A stretch of DNA of 20,237 nucleotides from UMGS755 sp045595795 (GTDB lineage Bacteria; Bacillota; Clostridia; UBA1381; UBA9506): positions 1-20,237 of the forward strand of contig JAZOBC010000070.1 in NCBI GenBank assembly GCA_045595795.1. The letters run 5' to 3'. Shown piece after piece: positions 12,679 through 20,237 of the stretch (position 1 is the stretch's first letter; the number at the start of each line of letters is the position of its first letter). A program made the position numbers and the translations under genes. The notes below the pieces were generated by a model, which saw only the letters and a list, made by a program, of their open reading frames with translations, was not told the DNA's origin and did no database searches.

Positions 12679-13857
12679 ATGAATCATTATAAAACAAAAA
12701 TAGGTAACGGCAACATTGCCGTTGATGATACCATCTTGGTAAAAGATATAGAAGCTTCTGCCGGTTCTAAAATGCTCACCGGCTTCAAGCCTCTCTTTAG
12801 CGCAGAAGCCGTCACCCGTTTAGAAAACAAAGGCTACCAAATTGCCGGCAAAACCAACGTGGGTGAATTCGGTCTTGACCTTTTGGGTGAATTTTCTTAC
12901 GGTGCCGAAGCCGAGGGCGCCTTAAAAGGTGCAGCCGCCGAATTAGTGGCAAGTGGCGAAGTGAAAGCCGCCTTAGCGGTGGATATGAACGGTACGGCAA
13001 GACGCGCCGCCGCACTCTCCGGTGTAGACTTTTTAAAACCCACCTATGGCACAGTTTCACGTTACGGTGTCATTTCCTGCGCCGCTTCCGGTGAACAAAT
13101 CGGTGTGTATGCACAAAACGCATCCGGTGTGAAAGAAATCATGGATGTCATTGCCGGTCACGACGAAAAAGATGGCACCAGCCTGAAAAACGAAACCTAT
13201 GATTACAGTTTTCAAAATGTTTCCGGCAAAAAGGTTGCAATCATCAAAGAGCTGGTAGAAAAAGCAGATAGTGAAACACAAAAGCGTATTCATGCGTTTG
13301 CAGACAGTCTCGTAGCTCAGGGCGTGACTGTAGAAGAAATTTCCTGGAATCTGTTTGAAACTGCAAATGTTGCCTGGCAGATTTTAATGACAGCCGAAAC
13401 CTGTAACAACATTTCCCGCTACGATGGCGTAAAATTTGGTCATCGCGCTGCAGAATACAGAAACATCGACGAGTTATATGTGAACTCCCGAACAGAGGGT
13501 TTTAACTTCTTAACCAAGGCTGTCATTCTCTATGGATCTGACACACTTTCTAAAAACCGTTATGAAGCCTGCTATGACAAATCCTTAAAAGTTCGCCGCG
13601 TCATCGCTGAAAAATTTGACGATCTGATGAAAAGTTATGATGCTGTTTTAACACCGGCGGCAAGCAAAACCGCTTTCGAAGCCTATGATATTCACGAAGC
13701 CTTTGGCAAGGTGTTTGAAGAAAGCATCTTCACCGCTTTGGCGAACTTAATCGGCACACCGGCTTTGGTTTCCGGCGGCATTCAGCTGATGGGCAAGCAT
13801 TTTTCCGAAGGTCTGTTATTAGGTCTTGCCGACGCTGTTGAAAGGAAGGGTGAATAA
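12679..13857 (+). CDS. Reduced GatA-like protein lacking the amidase catalytic triad
   Basis: A 392-residue homologue of the glutaminase subunit of GatCAB, against about 485 in normal GatA. Clear matches include SKMLTGF, GKTNVGEF, LKPTYGTVSRYGV and NNISRYDGVKFGHR. It lacks the usual first 60-70 residues and starts near the IKDNI segment. Aligned by eye without gaps, the catalytic Lys becomes Asp16 (AVDDTI), the Ser-rich GGSSGGS becomes GALKGAA at 80-86, and the nucleophile segment DTGGSIR becomes DMNGTAR at 102-108, with Thr106 for Ser. Lys22 two turns on could substitute for the lysine. The frame is open and well conserved elsewhere, so it looks maintained rather than decayed. The ATG 12679 is preferred over GTG 12670 because AGGTG sits 6 nt ahead. 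Glutaminase activity is unlikely; a structural role in the complex is inferred. Confidence 0.9.
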   Translation: MNHYKTKIGNGNIAVDDTILVKDIEASAGSKMLTGFKPLFSAEAVTRLENKGYQIAGKTNVGEFGLDLLGEFSYGAEAEGALKGAAAELVASGEVKAALAVDMNGTARRAAALSGVDFLKPTYGTVSRYGVISCAASGEQIGVYAQNASGVKEIMDVIAGHDEKDGTSLKNETYDYSFQNVSGKKVAIIKELVEKADSETQKRIHAFADSLVAQGVTVEEISWNLFETANVAWQILMTAETCNNISRYDGVKFGHRAAEYRNIDELYVNSRTEGFNFLTKAVILYGSDTLSKNRYEACYDKSLKVRRVIAEKFDDLMKSYDAVLTPAASKTAFEAYDIHEAFGKVFEESIFTALANLIGTPALVSGGIQLMGKHFSEGLLLGLADAVERKGE

Positions 13858-13859
13858 TC

Positions 13860-15278
13860 ATGAATTATGAATTGGTCATCGGTTTAGAGACCCATGTGGA
13901 GCTCAGCACCGAATCAAAAATATTCTGTTCCTGCGGCGGTCACTCTGCCGCAAAAGAACCAAATGACTGTGTATGCCCTGCCTGCAGCGGTATGCCCGGT
14001 ATGCTCCCCGTGATGAACAAACACGTTGTGGAACTGGCGGTAACCGCCGGATTGATGTTAAATTGCGACATTAACCGTTACACCACCTTTGACAAAAAGA
14101 ATTACTACTACCCTGACCTGCCCTGCGCTTATCAGATTACGCAGCTCAATCACCCCATCTGCACCAACGGCTGCGTCACTCTGAAAACCTCATCCGGCAC
14201 ACGCGACATCCGCATTAAGCAGATTCATATGGAAGAAGATGCCGGCAAACTGGTGCACGGCGGTAAATATTCTTATGTGGACTTTAACCGCACCAGCGTG
14301 CCCTTGATTGAAATCGTTACCCAGCCTGACTTCAGAAGTGCTGAAGAGGTGGTCACATACTTAAACAAGCTGAAGTCCATGTTCCGCTCCGGCGGCATTT
14401 CAGAATGTGAAGAAGGCGCAATGCGTTGCGACGTTAACATTTCTGTTCGCCCCGAAGGCAGTGAAGAGTTCGGTGTTCGTACCGAAATCAAGAACATGAG
14501 CTCTTTTGAAGCCATTGCAAAAGCCATCCGTTACGAGGCTCAACGTCATATGGATGCCCTGGAATTTGAAACAGAAGAACTGGTGCAGGAAACCAGACGT
14601 TTTGATGATGTCAGCGGCAAAACCTTTGCGATGCGTAACAAGGAAACCGAAGCAGATTATCGCTACTTCCCCGATGCCAACTTAATGCCCATCATCATCG
14701 ACGATGAATGGCTTGAACAAATCAAAGCCAACAAACCCGCCGCTGTGGATGAAAAGGCTGAGGATTATCGTTTAGCAGGCATTTCTGAAAAGGAAATTGA
14801 CATGCTCATTTCCAACCATAAAATCAGCAAGCTGCTCGACGACATTGTGGCTATGGGTGCGAATGCAAAAGACGGTGCCGCCTGGATTTTAACTGACTGT
14901 GCCGGAATCCTGCGTAAAGATGGCAAAACCTTAAATGACCTGGCCATCACCGCCGAAAAGCTCTATGCGGTGATTAAAATGGTTGATAACGGTGATATCA
15001 ACCGTAACGCAGGTAAAAAGATACTCATTGCTGTTGTTGAGCAGGATGTTGACCCCGTTACTTACTGTAAGGAACAGGGCCTGGATCAGAAGTTTGATGC
15101 TTCTGCCATAGAAGCAGTGATTGATAAAGCAATCGCTGAAAATCCCCAGTCTGTTGCAGATTATAAAGGCGGTAAAGTAAAAGCCCTGCAAGCACTCTTT
15201 GGGGCTTGTATGAAGGAATTAAAAGGTGCTGGCGACCCTGCAGTCATTAAAACACTGTTAGAACAAAAATTAAACTAA
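13860..15278 (+). CDS. gatB: Asp-tRNA(Asn)/Glu-tRNA(Gln) amidotransferase subunit B
   Basis: A 472-residue GatB of normal length. It activates the carboxylate of mischarged Asp-tRNA(Asn) or Glu-tRNA(Gln) with ATP and adds ammonia. GLETHVEL at 8-15 and HMEEDAGKLVH hold the metal and kinase-site residues; the zinc site is CSC at 23-25 with CVCPAC at 37-42. The middle FDKKNYYYPDLP and DVNISVRPEG are family hallmarks. A helical domain and a tRNA-binding YqeY-like tail end the protein near KVKALQALFGACMKEL. Two bases separate the upstream stop from its ATG, with AAAGGAAGGG upstream, so it is coupled to the GatA-like gene. Nothing in GatB looks degraded, in contrast to that partner. Confidence 0.96.
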   Translation: MNYELVIGLETHVELSTESKIFCSCGGHSAAKEPNDCVCPACSGMPGMLPVMNKHVVELAVTAGLMLNCDINRYTTFDKKNYYYPDLPCAYQITQLNHPICTNGCVTLKTSSGTRDIRIKQIHMEEDAGKLVHGGKYSYVDFNRTSVPLIEIVTQPDFRSAEEVVTYLNKLKSMFRSGGISECEEGAMRCDVNISVRPEGSEEFGVRTEIKNMSSFEAIAKAIRYEAQRHMDALEFETEELVQETRRFDDVSGKTFAMRNKETEADYRYFPDANLMPIIIDDEWLEQIKANKPAAVDEKAEDYRLAGISEKEIDMLISNHKISKLLDDIVAMGANAKDGAAWILTDCAGILRKDGKTLNDLAITAEKLYAVIKMVDNGDINRNAGKKILIAVVEQDVDPVTYCKEQGLDQKFDASAIEAVIDKAIAENPQSVADYKGGKVKALQALFGACMKELKGAGDPAVIKTLLEQKLN

Positions 15279-15283
15279 ATTAT

Positions 15284-15315
15284 AAAGGGCTGTTGCAATG
15301 CAACAGCCCTTTATT
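15284..15315 (+). terminator. Intrinsic terminator of the aspS-gat operon
   Basis: AAAGGGCTGTTGC (15284-15296) pairs perfectly with GCAACAGCCCTTT (15300-15312) around AAT, followed by ATT. Confidence 0.92.
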
Positions 15316-15360
15316 CACAAAATCAATTTATTTCTCGCTACATGTAAACCCAATATATGA

Positions 15361-15382
15361 TTTTGTCAAGTTAGGGACAAAA
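15361..15382. repeat. TTTTGTC...GACAAAA palindrome, copy 1
   Basis: TTTTGTC (15361-15367) is mirrored by GACAAAA (15376-15382). The same palindrome recurs in direct orientation at 15664-15684, and the two flank the tandem array and the hairpin element between them. Confidence 0.6.
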
Positions 15383-15396
15383 AATTTAATGGTTTA

Positions 15397-15461
15397 TCGG
15401 CACTTTTTGTCGGCATTTTTTGACGGCATTTTTTATCGGCGGTTTTTATCGGCGGTTTTCA
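15397..15461. repeat. Five tandem 13-bp units
   Basis: Five units without interruption: TCGGCACTTTTTG, TCGGCATTTTTTG, ACGGCATTTTTTA, TCGGCGGTTTTTA, TCGGCGGTTTTCA. The last one pairs with the following CGCCGA to make a hairpin (15449-15467). No coding frame uses it. Confidence 0.85.
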
Positions 15462-15495
15462 CGCCGACAAATTCATACGATTAAAATGTCTTTCT

Positions 15496-15624
15496 AAAGG
15501 CTTCCCCTTGAGGAGAGGCTCCGCCGTAGGCGGTGGTGAGGTGTAGATTGTGTAGCAATCGTTATTTTTTTCCACCTCATCCGTCAGCTATCGCTGACAC
15601 CTTCCCCTCAAGGGGAAGGCTTTC
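15496..15624. repeat. MITE-like 129-bp palindromic element
   Basis: Terminal inverted repeats of about 23 bp: AAAGGCTTCCCCTTGAGG at the left (15496-15513) and its near complement CTCAAGGGGAAGGCTTT at the right (15608-15624). Inside are smaller hairpins: CCGCC/GGCGG near 15521-15533, GATTG/CAATC at 15546-15560, and GTCAGC/GCTGAC at 15583-15598. TGAGGTG and CACCTCA also pair across the centre. Similar elements are dispersed widely in intestinal Clostridia genomes; that is recalled, not searched. Confidence 0.7.
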
Positions 15625-15663
15625 TTTTTCAATACCAGTTGACGCCATACGACATAATTCGAC

Positions 15664-15684
15664 TTTTGTCATGTCAGGACAAAA
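15664..15684. repeat. TTTTGTC...GACAAAA palindrome, copy 2
   Basis: TTTTGTC (15664-15670) mirrored by GACAAAA (15678-15684). The full 21 bases match copy 1 at 15361 with few differences and one indel. Confidence 0.6.
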
Positions 15685-15725
15685 ACATACTTTTCCTGTA
15701 CAGTATAAAACTTATTATCTTTGAT

Positions 15726-15754
15726 ATTATATCATATTCTGCGAACGATGACAA
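15726..15754 (-). promoter_or_regulatory. Orphan promoter pointing into a gene-free region
   Basis: On the minus strand, TTGTCA (15754-15749), a 17-nt spacer and TATAAT (15731-15726). Leftwards from it there is no open frame with a ribosome binding site before the repeats and the convergent gatB terminator. A TGTCGAA heptamer (15763-15757), the Spo0A-box sequence, lies 2 bases upstream of the -35 box; a 7-mer match may be chance. Confidence 0.45.
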
Positions 15755-15786
15755 TCTTCGACAATTAGTGGTTAGCATATTCAATT

Positions 15787-17676
15787 CTATCTTTTTTCAT
15801 ATTTGTTTATAAATGACTCACATTCCTCCAAAGGAAGTGCTTTGGAATAATACCATCCCTGAACAAAGTCGCAAGCAGATGAAGATACAAGTGTGTTTTG
15901 TTCTTCTGTTTCTACACCCTCGCAAATAACTTTAATATTCAGGCTGTGCGCAAGAGCAATAATTCCTGTAAACAGGTCTTTCCCTTTTTCGTTTTCGGTT
16001 TTGAGTAAAATATCACGGTCAATTTTTACAACGTCAATGGGATAATCGCACAAATTAGAAAGGGATGTGTACCCACTTCCCAAGTCATCAAGATACACTC
16101 TGAACCCAATTTCCTTACACAACTTTACATTATTCGTTGCAGTTTCTCTGTCTTTTTCCATAGCATCTTCGGTAATTTCAATAGCAATCTTTGATTTGTC
16201 AAAAGAATAACTATTTGAAATCATCTTGAGTTTATCAATAAAATTTTCTTCCGAAAGGGTTATTCTTGTAAAGTTGCAGGAAAGAGCGATATTTTCAAAA
16301 GCCGTACCCTTCCATTTTTCAAGCTGACGACAGGCAAGCTCAAACATATAGAAGTCGTGCTTACTTATAAGCCCTGCTATTTCCATGTTCCCAATATATT
16401 TACCGGGACCGACAAGTCCTTTATCAGGACTATCCCACCTTGAAAGAGCCTCTGCTGAAACAATTTTCTTGGTTTTGTTATCAACAATAAACTGCAGATA
16501 CATCTTAAATTCGTTTTTCTCAAACCCCTTTAAGATGCTTTCGGTGATTTTCTTTTCTTCCTGAATCATATTCATAGAATGAATATCACAGAAAACAATT
16601 TGCTTTTCCGTACCAAAAATTCTGTTACAGTTCTTTCTGAGATTAAATAGAAGAATTTCACAATTTCTGTCAGAACTTCCAAGATGATAGACGGCAGAGT
16701 GAAATACAAGTTTGTTGTTTTTCTCCTTCACAGCTTCAAAATTGTTGAGCTTATTCATAACTTCGGTGAGCCTTTTTTTTGCGTCATCATCATTTGAGGA
16801 TTGAAACGCAAAGGCAAAACCGTTTTCAGTAATTCGCGCAGAAATTTCTCTGTCACCCGTGTACTCCGAAAGAACCGACGCTGTGTATTTGAGCACATCT
16901 TCAAAAGAACTGTCGCCGTGATAAGAGCGAAGATAGCTGCTGTCTAAAATAATATAAGCAATATGATAAAGGCTTCTTGAAATATCGCTTATGGTGTATC
17001 TAAAATGATATTTGAAAAATTGCAGATTTCCCATACCAGTCTCGGAATCTGTCATTTTGTCCACAGCATTTTCTTTGCGTATCCGTTTGATGCGTAAAAT
17101 CAGCAGCACTACTGCGACAATAAGGAGCAAGCAAACAAAAAGCGAAATAATAAGCCAAAAATAGTTTACTTTTGAACTTTCCACTGCATACGAAAGATAA
17201 ATTCCGCTTTTAACATCTTCTGGGATCTCACTTGCCGCAGCTTTGGTTTTTGAAATCAGCACATCATCCGTAAGGCTTGTGAAAACAAGGCCTGATTTCA
17301 CTGTTTTACCATCTTTTTCAAAGGATACAAGCTCTAAATAATCTTTATAATAAGGCAGGGTGCTGATATTTTCGGAAGAAGAAACAATCTCCACCTGCAA
17401 ATTTTCTCCCATAGTATTTTTATCAGCTTTATTACCATTGATATAAACAAAATCCACACCTGATCGTTCAGAGATGATCCTCAGCATATCAGGAATAATA
17501 CCACAGTATGCGTTATTTTCCTCGTCATAAAATTCAACCGGATAATTATCAGGACTTCCTGCCATATAGATACAATCTCCCAAACCCTCGGTTTTTTCAG
17601 TAGTATAAACCTCGGCAAAAACCGGCTGAGCACAGAAAAAAATCAGCAGGAATATTGCAATCATACCTTTTTTCAT
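15787..17676 (-). CDS. EAL-domain c-di-GMP phosphodiesterase with periplasmic-type sensor and degenerate GGDEF
   Basis: A 629-residue membrane protein. Residues 1-21 are a signal peptide; 25-165 resemble a truncated bacterial extracellular solute-binding (SBP_bac_3) sensor; 172-196 is a membrane helix. Residues about 205-365 have a GGDEF-like fold, but the signature is TENGF (283-287), so cyclase activity is not expected, and no RxxD inhibitory site is seen. The EAL domain (about 375-629) keeps its key residues: EAL at 409-411, Asn468, Glu500, Asp530-Asp531, Lys551, Glu586 and Gln606. It should therefore hydrolyse c-di-GMP at the inner face of the membrane in response to an external ligand. 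It starts 22 bases after the glycosyltransferase with AGGTGAT ahead of the ATG, so it is the last gene of that operon. Confidence 0.92.
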   Translation of the reverse strand: MKKGMIAIFLLIFFCAQPVFAEVYTTEKTEGLGDCIYMAGSPDNYPVEFYDEENNAYCGIIPDMLRIISERSGVDFVYINGNKADKNTMGENLQVEIVSSSENISTLPYYKDYLELVSFEKDGKTVKSGLVFTSLTDDVLISKTKAAASEIPEDVKSGIYLSYAVESSKVNYFWLIISLFVCLLLIVAVVLLILRIKRIRKENAVDKMTDSETGMGNLQFFKYHFRYTISDISRSLYHIAYIILDSSYLRSYHGDSSFEDVLKYTASVLSEYTGDREISARITENGFAFAFQSSNDDDAKKRLTEVMNKLNNFEAVKEKNNKLVFHSAVYHLGSSDRNCEILLFNLRKNCNRIFGTEKQIVFCDIHSMNMIQEEKKITESILKGFEKNEFKMYLQFIVDNKTKKIVSAEALSRWDSPDKGLVGPGKYIGNMEIAGLISKHDFYMFELACRQLEKWKGTAFENIALSCNFTRITLSEENFIDKLKMISNSYSFDKSKIAIEITEDAMEKDRETATNNVKLCKEIGFRVYLDDLGSGYTSLSNLCDYPIDVVKIDRDILLKTENEKGKDLFTGIIALAHSLNIKVICEGVETEEQNTLVSSSACDFVQGWYYSKALPLEECESFINKYEKR

Positions 17677-17698
17677 TTATCAAATCACCTCGCCTCTG

Positions 17699-19102
17699 TT
17701 AAATATTCATCTTCTTTCGTTCAATGCGTCCCCAATCAAGTTTTTTCTTTTTATAGCCACGAAACGCCGTAAGTCTTACAAATGCCATTATAAACCTTAA
17801 AGTTGTAACCTCAAAAAAGCAAAGCATTATGGCTTTCATACAGTCTTTGAAGGTAACTGTCAAATCAATGGTCTGTATCCTTGAAAAGAACGCCGTAAGT
17901 GTCAGAATTGAATTATATGCGGCATAAATAAGCATAAAAAGGAGCATAAACGGCAAGTTTAGTAAGTCTAAAAAGAATGCCGCTACCATCGTAAACACGC
18001 CGAAAACTTCAATAAACGGCGAAAGTAACTCATACAGTAAAAAGTACATATATGAAACAAAACCAACTGCACCGAATTTAGGATTTCCCATCATCTTTTT
18101 ATGCTTCCACATAGTCTGGAAAAGTCCAAGATGCCAGCGTTTACGCTGTTTTTTTAAGTCCCCTAATTTTTCAGGCACCTGAGTCCAGCATACTGCATCG
18201 GTTGCATATTTAATAGAATAGGGAATCTGATTAGTAAGGCAGTAGGAATGAAGCTTTACCACAAGTTCCATATCTTCGCCCATTGTGCCGTGGTCATAGC
18301 CGCCTGCTGCAATAACTGTTTCTTTTTTGAACATTCCAAACGCTCCCGATATAATCAGCGAGCCATTAAAATGGTCAAATAAAATTCTTGACGCCAAGAA
18401 AGAACGGTCGTATTCGAGTAGCTGCATACAGGCTAAAATGTCTTTTGGCAGTCTGTATTTTATAACTCTGCCATCTTTGAGCGTTACATCATTACAAGGT
18501 CTTACCGTTCCGCCAACGGCTACCACATTTTCTTCTTCCAAAACGGGAATTACAATCTTTTTTAAGGAATCATACTGCAGAACGGAGTCTGCATCCATAC
18601 AGATAAAGTACGGATACTGCGCAGCGTTGATACCCATATTCAGCGCATCTGCTTTACCGCCGTTTTTCTTTCGAATGAGAGTAAGAGGAACCTTCTGTTC
18701 ATAAGATTCATAAATAAATTCCTCCGGCTGACAGGCTATACTTCTGTGAAGAGGTCGTCTTACCGGATGCATATTATACGCTTCAATTAAAACGCGTGAT
18801 GTTTCATCCTTTGAGCCGTCATCCACAACGATAATCTCATAAAGTTTATAATCCAGAGAAAGTAAAGATTTGACCGTCTGCACAACCGTTACTTCCTCGT
18901 TATATGCCGGAACTACTATTGTTATTGGCACAAAATAGTTATCTGTAAACTTATTCATCAGCCTGTCCTGCATCTTTTTTCTGTAAAGAGTTGATGCACC
19001 GATGGCCACCGATAAAAACAAAAATGTAGAGTAGCCGATGAGATATATAACAAAGCAAACGCTGATAATGTCAAAAATATTTTTTATTGTTTCCATTTCC
19101 AT
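17699..19102 (-). CDS. Processive family 2 glycosyltransferase (exopolysaccharide synthase type)
   Basis: A 467-residue integral membrane enzyme. An N-terminal helix (about 10-35) precedes a GT-A domain with VDDGS at 93-97, KADALN at 150-155, MDADS at 169-173 (Asp170, Asp172), GED at 275-277 and KQRKRW at 318-323. These are the motifs of synthases that extend and export beta-linked chains such as poly-GlcNAc, hyaluronan or cellulose. At least three membrane segments follow between 335 and 445. No PilZ domain is attached, so any c-di-GMP control must act through a partner. The start ATG overlaps the upstream stop in TAATG; a second ATG two codons on is possible. It differs clearly from the glycosyltransferase at 3175 and is not a recent duplicate. 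Confidence 0.93.
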   Translation of the reverse strand: MEMETIKNIFDIISVCFVIYLIGYSTFLFLSVAIGASTLYRKKMQDRLMNKFTDNYFVPITIVVPAYNEEVTVVQTVKSLLSLDYKLYEIIVVDDGSKDETSRVLIEAYNMHPVRRPLHRSIACQPEEFIYESYEQKVPLTLIRKKNGGKADALNMGINAAQYPYFICMDADSVLQYDSLKKIVIPVLEEENVVAVGGTVRPCNDVTLKDGRVIKYRLPKDILACMQLLEYDRSFLASRILFDHFNGSLIISGAFGMFKKETVIAAGGYDHGTMGEDMELVVKLHSYCLTNQIPYSIKYATDAVCWTQVPEKLGDLKKQRKRWHLGLFQTMWKHKKMMGNPKFGAVGFVSYMYFLLYELLSPFIEVFGVFTMVAAFFLDLLNLPFMLLFMLIYAAYNSILTLTAFFSRIQTIDLTVTFKDCMKAIMLCFFEVTTLRFIMAFVRLTAFRGYKKKKLDWGRIERKKMNI

Positions 19103-20208
19103 TATGCTTTCACCGCCTCTGCATTTCTCTTATCAAGACGATAGCGCATAATTTCTCTTGCGTATCTGTCGTTTCCGTCAAAAACATTTATCAAATCGTG
19201 ATATGTATATCCAAGTTTTTCAAGACTTATTGCGCTATTCTGTCTTATGTGCCAGTTAGAGCTTGAAAGGTTTTCGACCAATATTCTGAAAGTAACATCG
19301 CCGGGATATGATTTCAGCGCAGATGAGGCAATCGCCTGATATTCCCATGTGCGATCTTCCAAATTTTCCGCTATCGCCCAAATACTGCTTTCAGCTTCCT
19401 TAATCGGGAATTTTTCAAAGTATCGAATAGCTGCAAAACGAAGCTCGCTATCTGCCTTTTCGTTTGATAAAAGTTCCAGCATTTCTTTATCACAGCGGAT
19501 ATTGCCAAAACGGAAGTAATTCAAAATATTAAGCTGCATTCCGGTGGAATATGCATTAAAGCTTTCAAAAAGCATATCTTTTAAGCTTTCTTTATCACCA
19601 GTGTAATTCAAAAGTCCGTCACAAATGAGCTTTGAGTGATGGAAGGATAAGTTTTTGTCTATGATTTTTAAAGATGCCACAACAACATCAGGTCTTTGCA
19701 TACTGTAAAGTGCTTTCAAGGTGTTTTCTCTGCAATATACATTTACAGACCTTAAAAGATCCAAAAGAGCATCGAGCACTTTTTCACTATCATAATGCTT
19801 TAGTATGTTGTATTTGTGAAGTATGTAAGGAAAATATGCAATTTTTATGGTATCCTTGCTTATGTAACGATGAGTAAGATATTCAAATACATAAAATGTT
19901 TCAACAAGATATTTCTGTGCCATATCAGGCTCTTTTTCAAAAATACTTTCAAGTGCTCTGTCAAACGCCGTGATGCCGGCAGTTCTGTCAAGCTTTTTGC
20001 AAAGATATTTTATATATTTTTCTGAGATTTCTTTGCCGTTTTTGATAACTTCTATCTGGTCACAAATGATTTTTTTGAGTTTTTGAGAATTGGCGTAGAG
20101 TGCTTTTTCACGGTGACGCAAAACAAAAACATAGACTATGTTAAATGCTATCATGCTGATGCATATTGCGATATAAACATAAATCATAATCTCTATTTTC
20201 ATTTTCAC
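19102..20208 (-). CDS. Membrane-anchored HEAT-repeat protein
   Basis: A 368-residue protein with one N-terminal membrane helix (about 7-30) and then an all-helical region. The C-terminal half shows HEAT-like repeats, for example DSELRFAAIRYFEKFP, TWEYQAIASSALKSYPG and NWHIRQNSAISLEKLG. Such repeats serve as protein-binding scaffolds and no enzyme motif is seen. Its place directly before a processive glycosyltransferase, overlapping it by one base, suggests that it holds or regulates the synthase; this is inference. The frame starts at GTG 20208; an ATG two codons later (20202) is equally possible, both behind AAAGGG. The operon promoter lies beyond the window edge. Confidence 0.85.
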   Translation of the reverse strand: MKMKIEIMIYVYIAICISMIAFNIVYVFVLRHREKALYANSQKLKKIICDQIEVIKNGKEISEKYIKYLCKKLDRTAGITAFDRALESIFEKEPDMAQKYLVETFYVFEYLTHRYISKDTIKIAYFPYILHKYNILKHYDSEKVLDALLDLLRSVNVYCRENTLKALYSMQRPDVVVASLKIIDKNLSFHHSKLICDGLLNYTGDKESLKDMLFESFNAYSTGMQLNILNYFRFGNIRCDKEMLELLSNEKADSELRFAAIRYFEKFPIKEAESSIWAIAENLEDRTWEYQAIASSALKSYPGDVTFRILVENLSSSNWHIRQNSAISLEKLGYTYHDLINVFDGNDRYAREIMRYRLDKRNAEAVKA

Positions 20209-20237
20209 TCACACCCTTTCCATAACCCTTGCATTAT

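Noticed and set aside
12812..13060. Arginine-rich minus-strand frame inside the GatA-like gene
   Set aside because: Composition is an artefact of reading a coding gene antisense, and the sense frame has clear homology.
12679..13857. GatA-like gene as a pseudogene
   Set aside because: No stop or frameshift occurs over 392 codons, spacing to both neighbours is tight with usable ribosome binding sites, and conserved segments remain, so I list it as an intact gene with an altered active site.
15397..15461. CRISPR array
   Set aside because: The units are contiguous 13-mers with no unique spacers, and no cas genes are present.

Overview
The window looks like chromosomal DNA of a Clostridia-type Bacillota, moderately AT-rich. 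The basis is sigma-A promoters with near-consensus boxes and 17-bp spacers, strong AGGAGG ribosome binding sites, a TPP riboswitch ahead of thiT, a T-box leader ahead of an aspS-gat operon, a small alarmone synthetase, and processive family 2 glycosyltransferases. I cannot name family or genus from sequence alone.

Layout. 1-1300: the 3' end of an RHS polymorphic toxin locus on the minus strand (a truncated, chimeric RHS tip plus the first codons of a probable immunity gene), with its own promoter and small palindromic repeats. 1312-2141: TPP riboswitch and thiamine transporter ThiT. 2153-2631: a membrane-anchored heavy-metal-binding protein under a promoter with a DtxR-like palindrome. 2715-3169: tRNA-Leu(CAG) and a 157-bp inverted-repeat element that duplicates the tRNA 3' end. 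3175-5236 (minus): small alarmone synthetase followed by a membrane glycosyltransferase. 5494-10236 (minus): a KdpD/KdpE-like two-component system, a Na/Pi-cotransporter family protein and a Na/Ca exchanger family protein. 10301-15315 (plus): T-box leader, AspRS-GatC fusion, a reduced GatA-like protein, and GatB. 15316-15786: a repeat-rich intergenic region with no gene. 15787-20208 (minus): HEAT-repeat membrane protein, processive glycosyltransferase and an EAL-domain signalling protein, probably one c-di-GMP-linked exopolysaccharide operon whose promoter lies outside the window.

The most interesting locus is 10301-15315. The AspRS carries His31, a mark of non-discriminating AspRS, and is fused to GatC. 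GatB looks intact. The GatA-like subunit, however, has lost about 60-70 N-terminal residues and, in an ungapped alignment to GatA recalled from memory, every residue of the amidase Lys-Ser-Ser triad (Lys to Asp, cis-Ser to Leu/Lys, nucleophile Ser to Thr). The T-box specifier region contains GAAC, which holds overlapping Glu (GAA) and Asn (AAC) codons, as described for the Clostridium acetobutylicum transamidation operon. Together this suggests an Asp-tRNA(Asn) amidation system with a non-hydrolytic GatA that takes ammonia from elsewhere, or that acts beside a second, canonical GatCAB.
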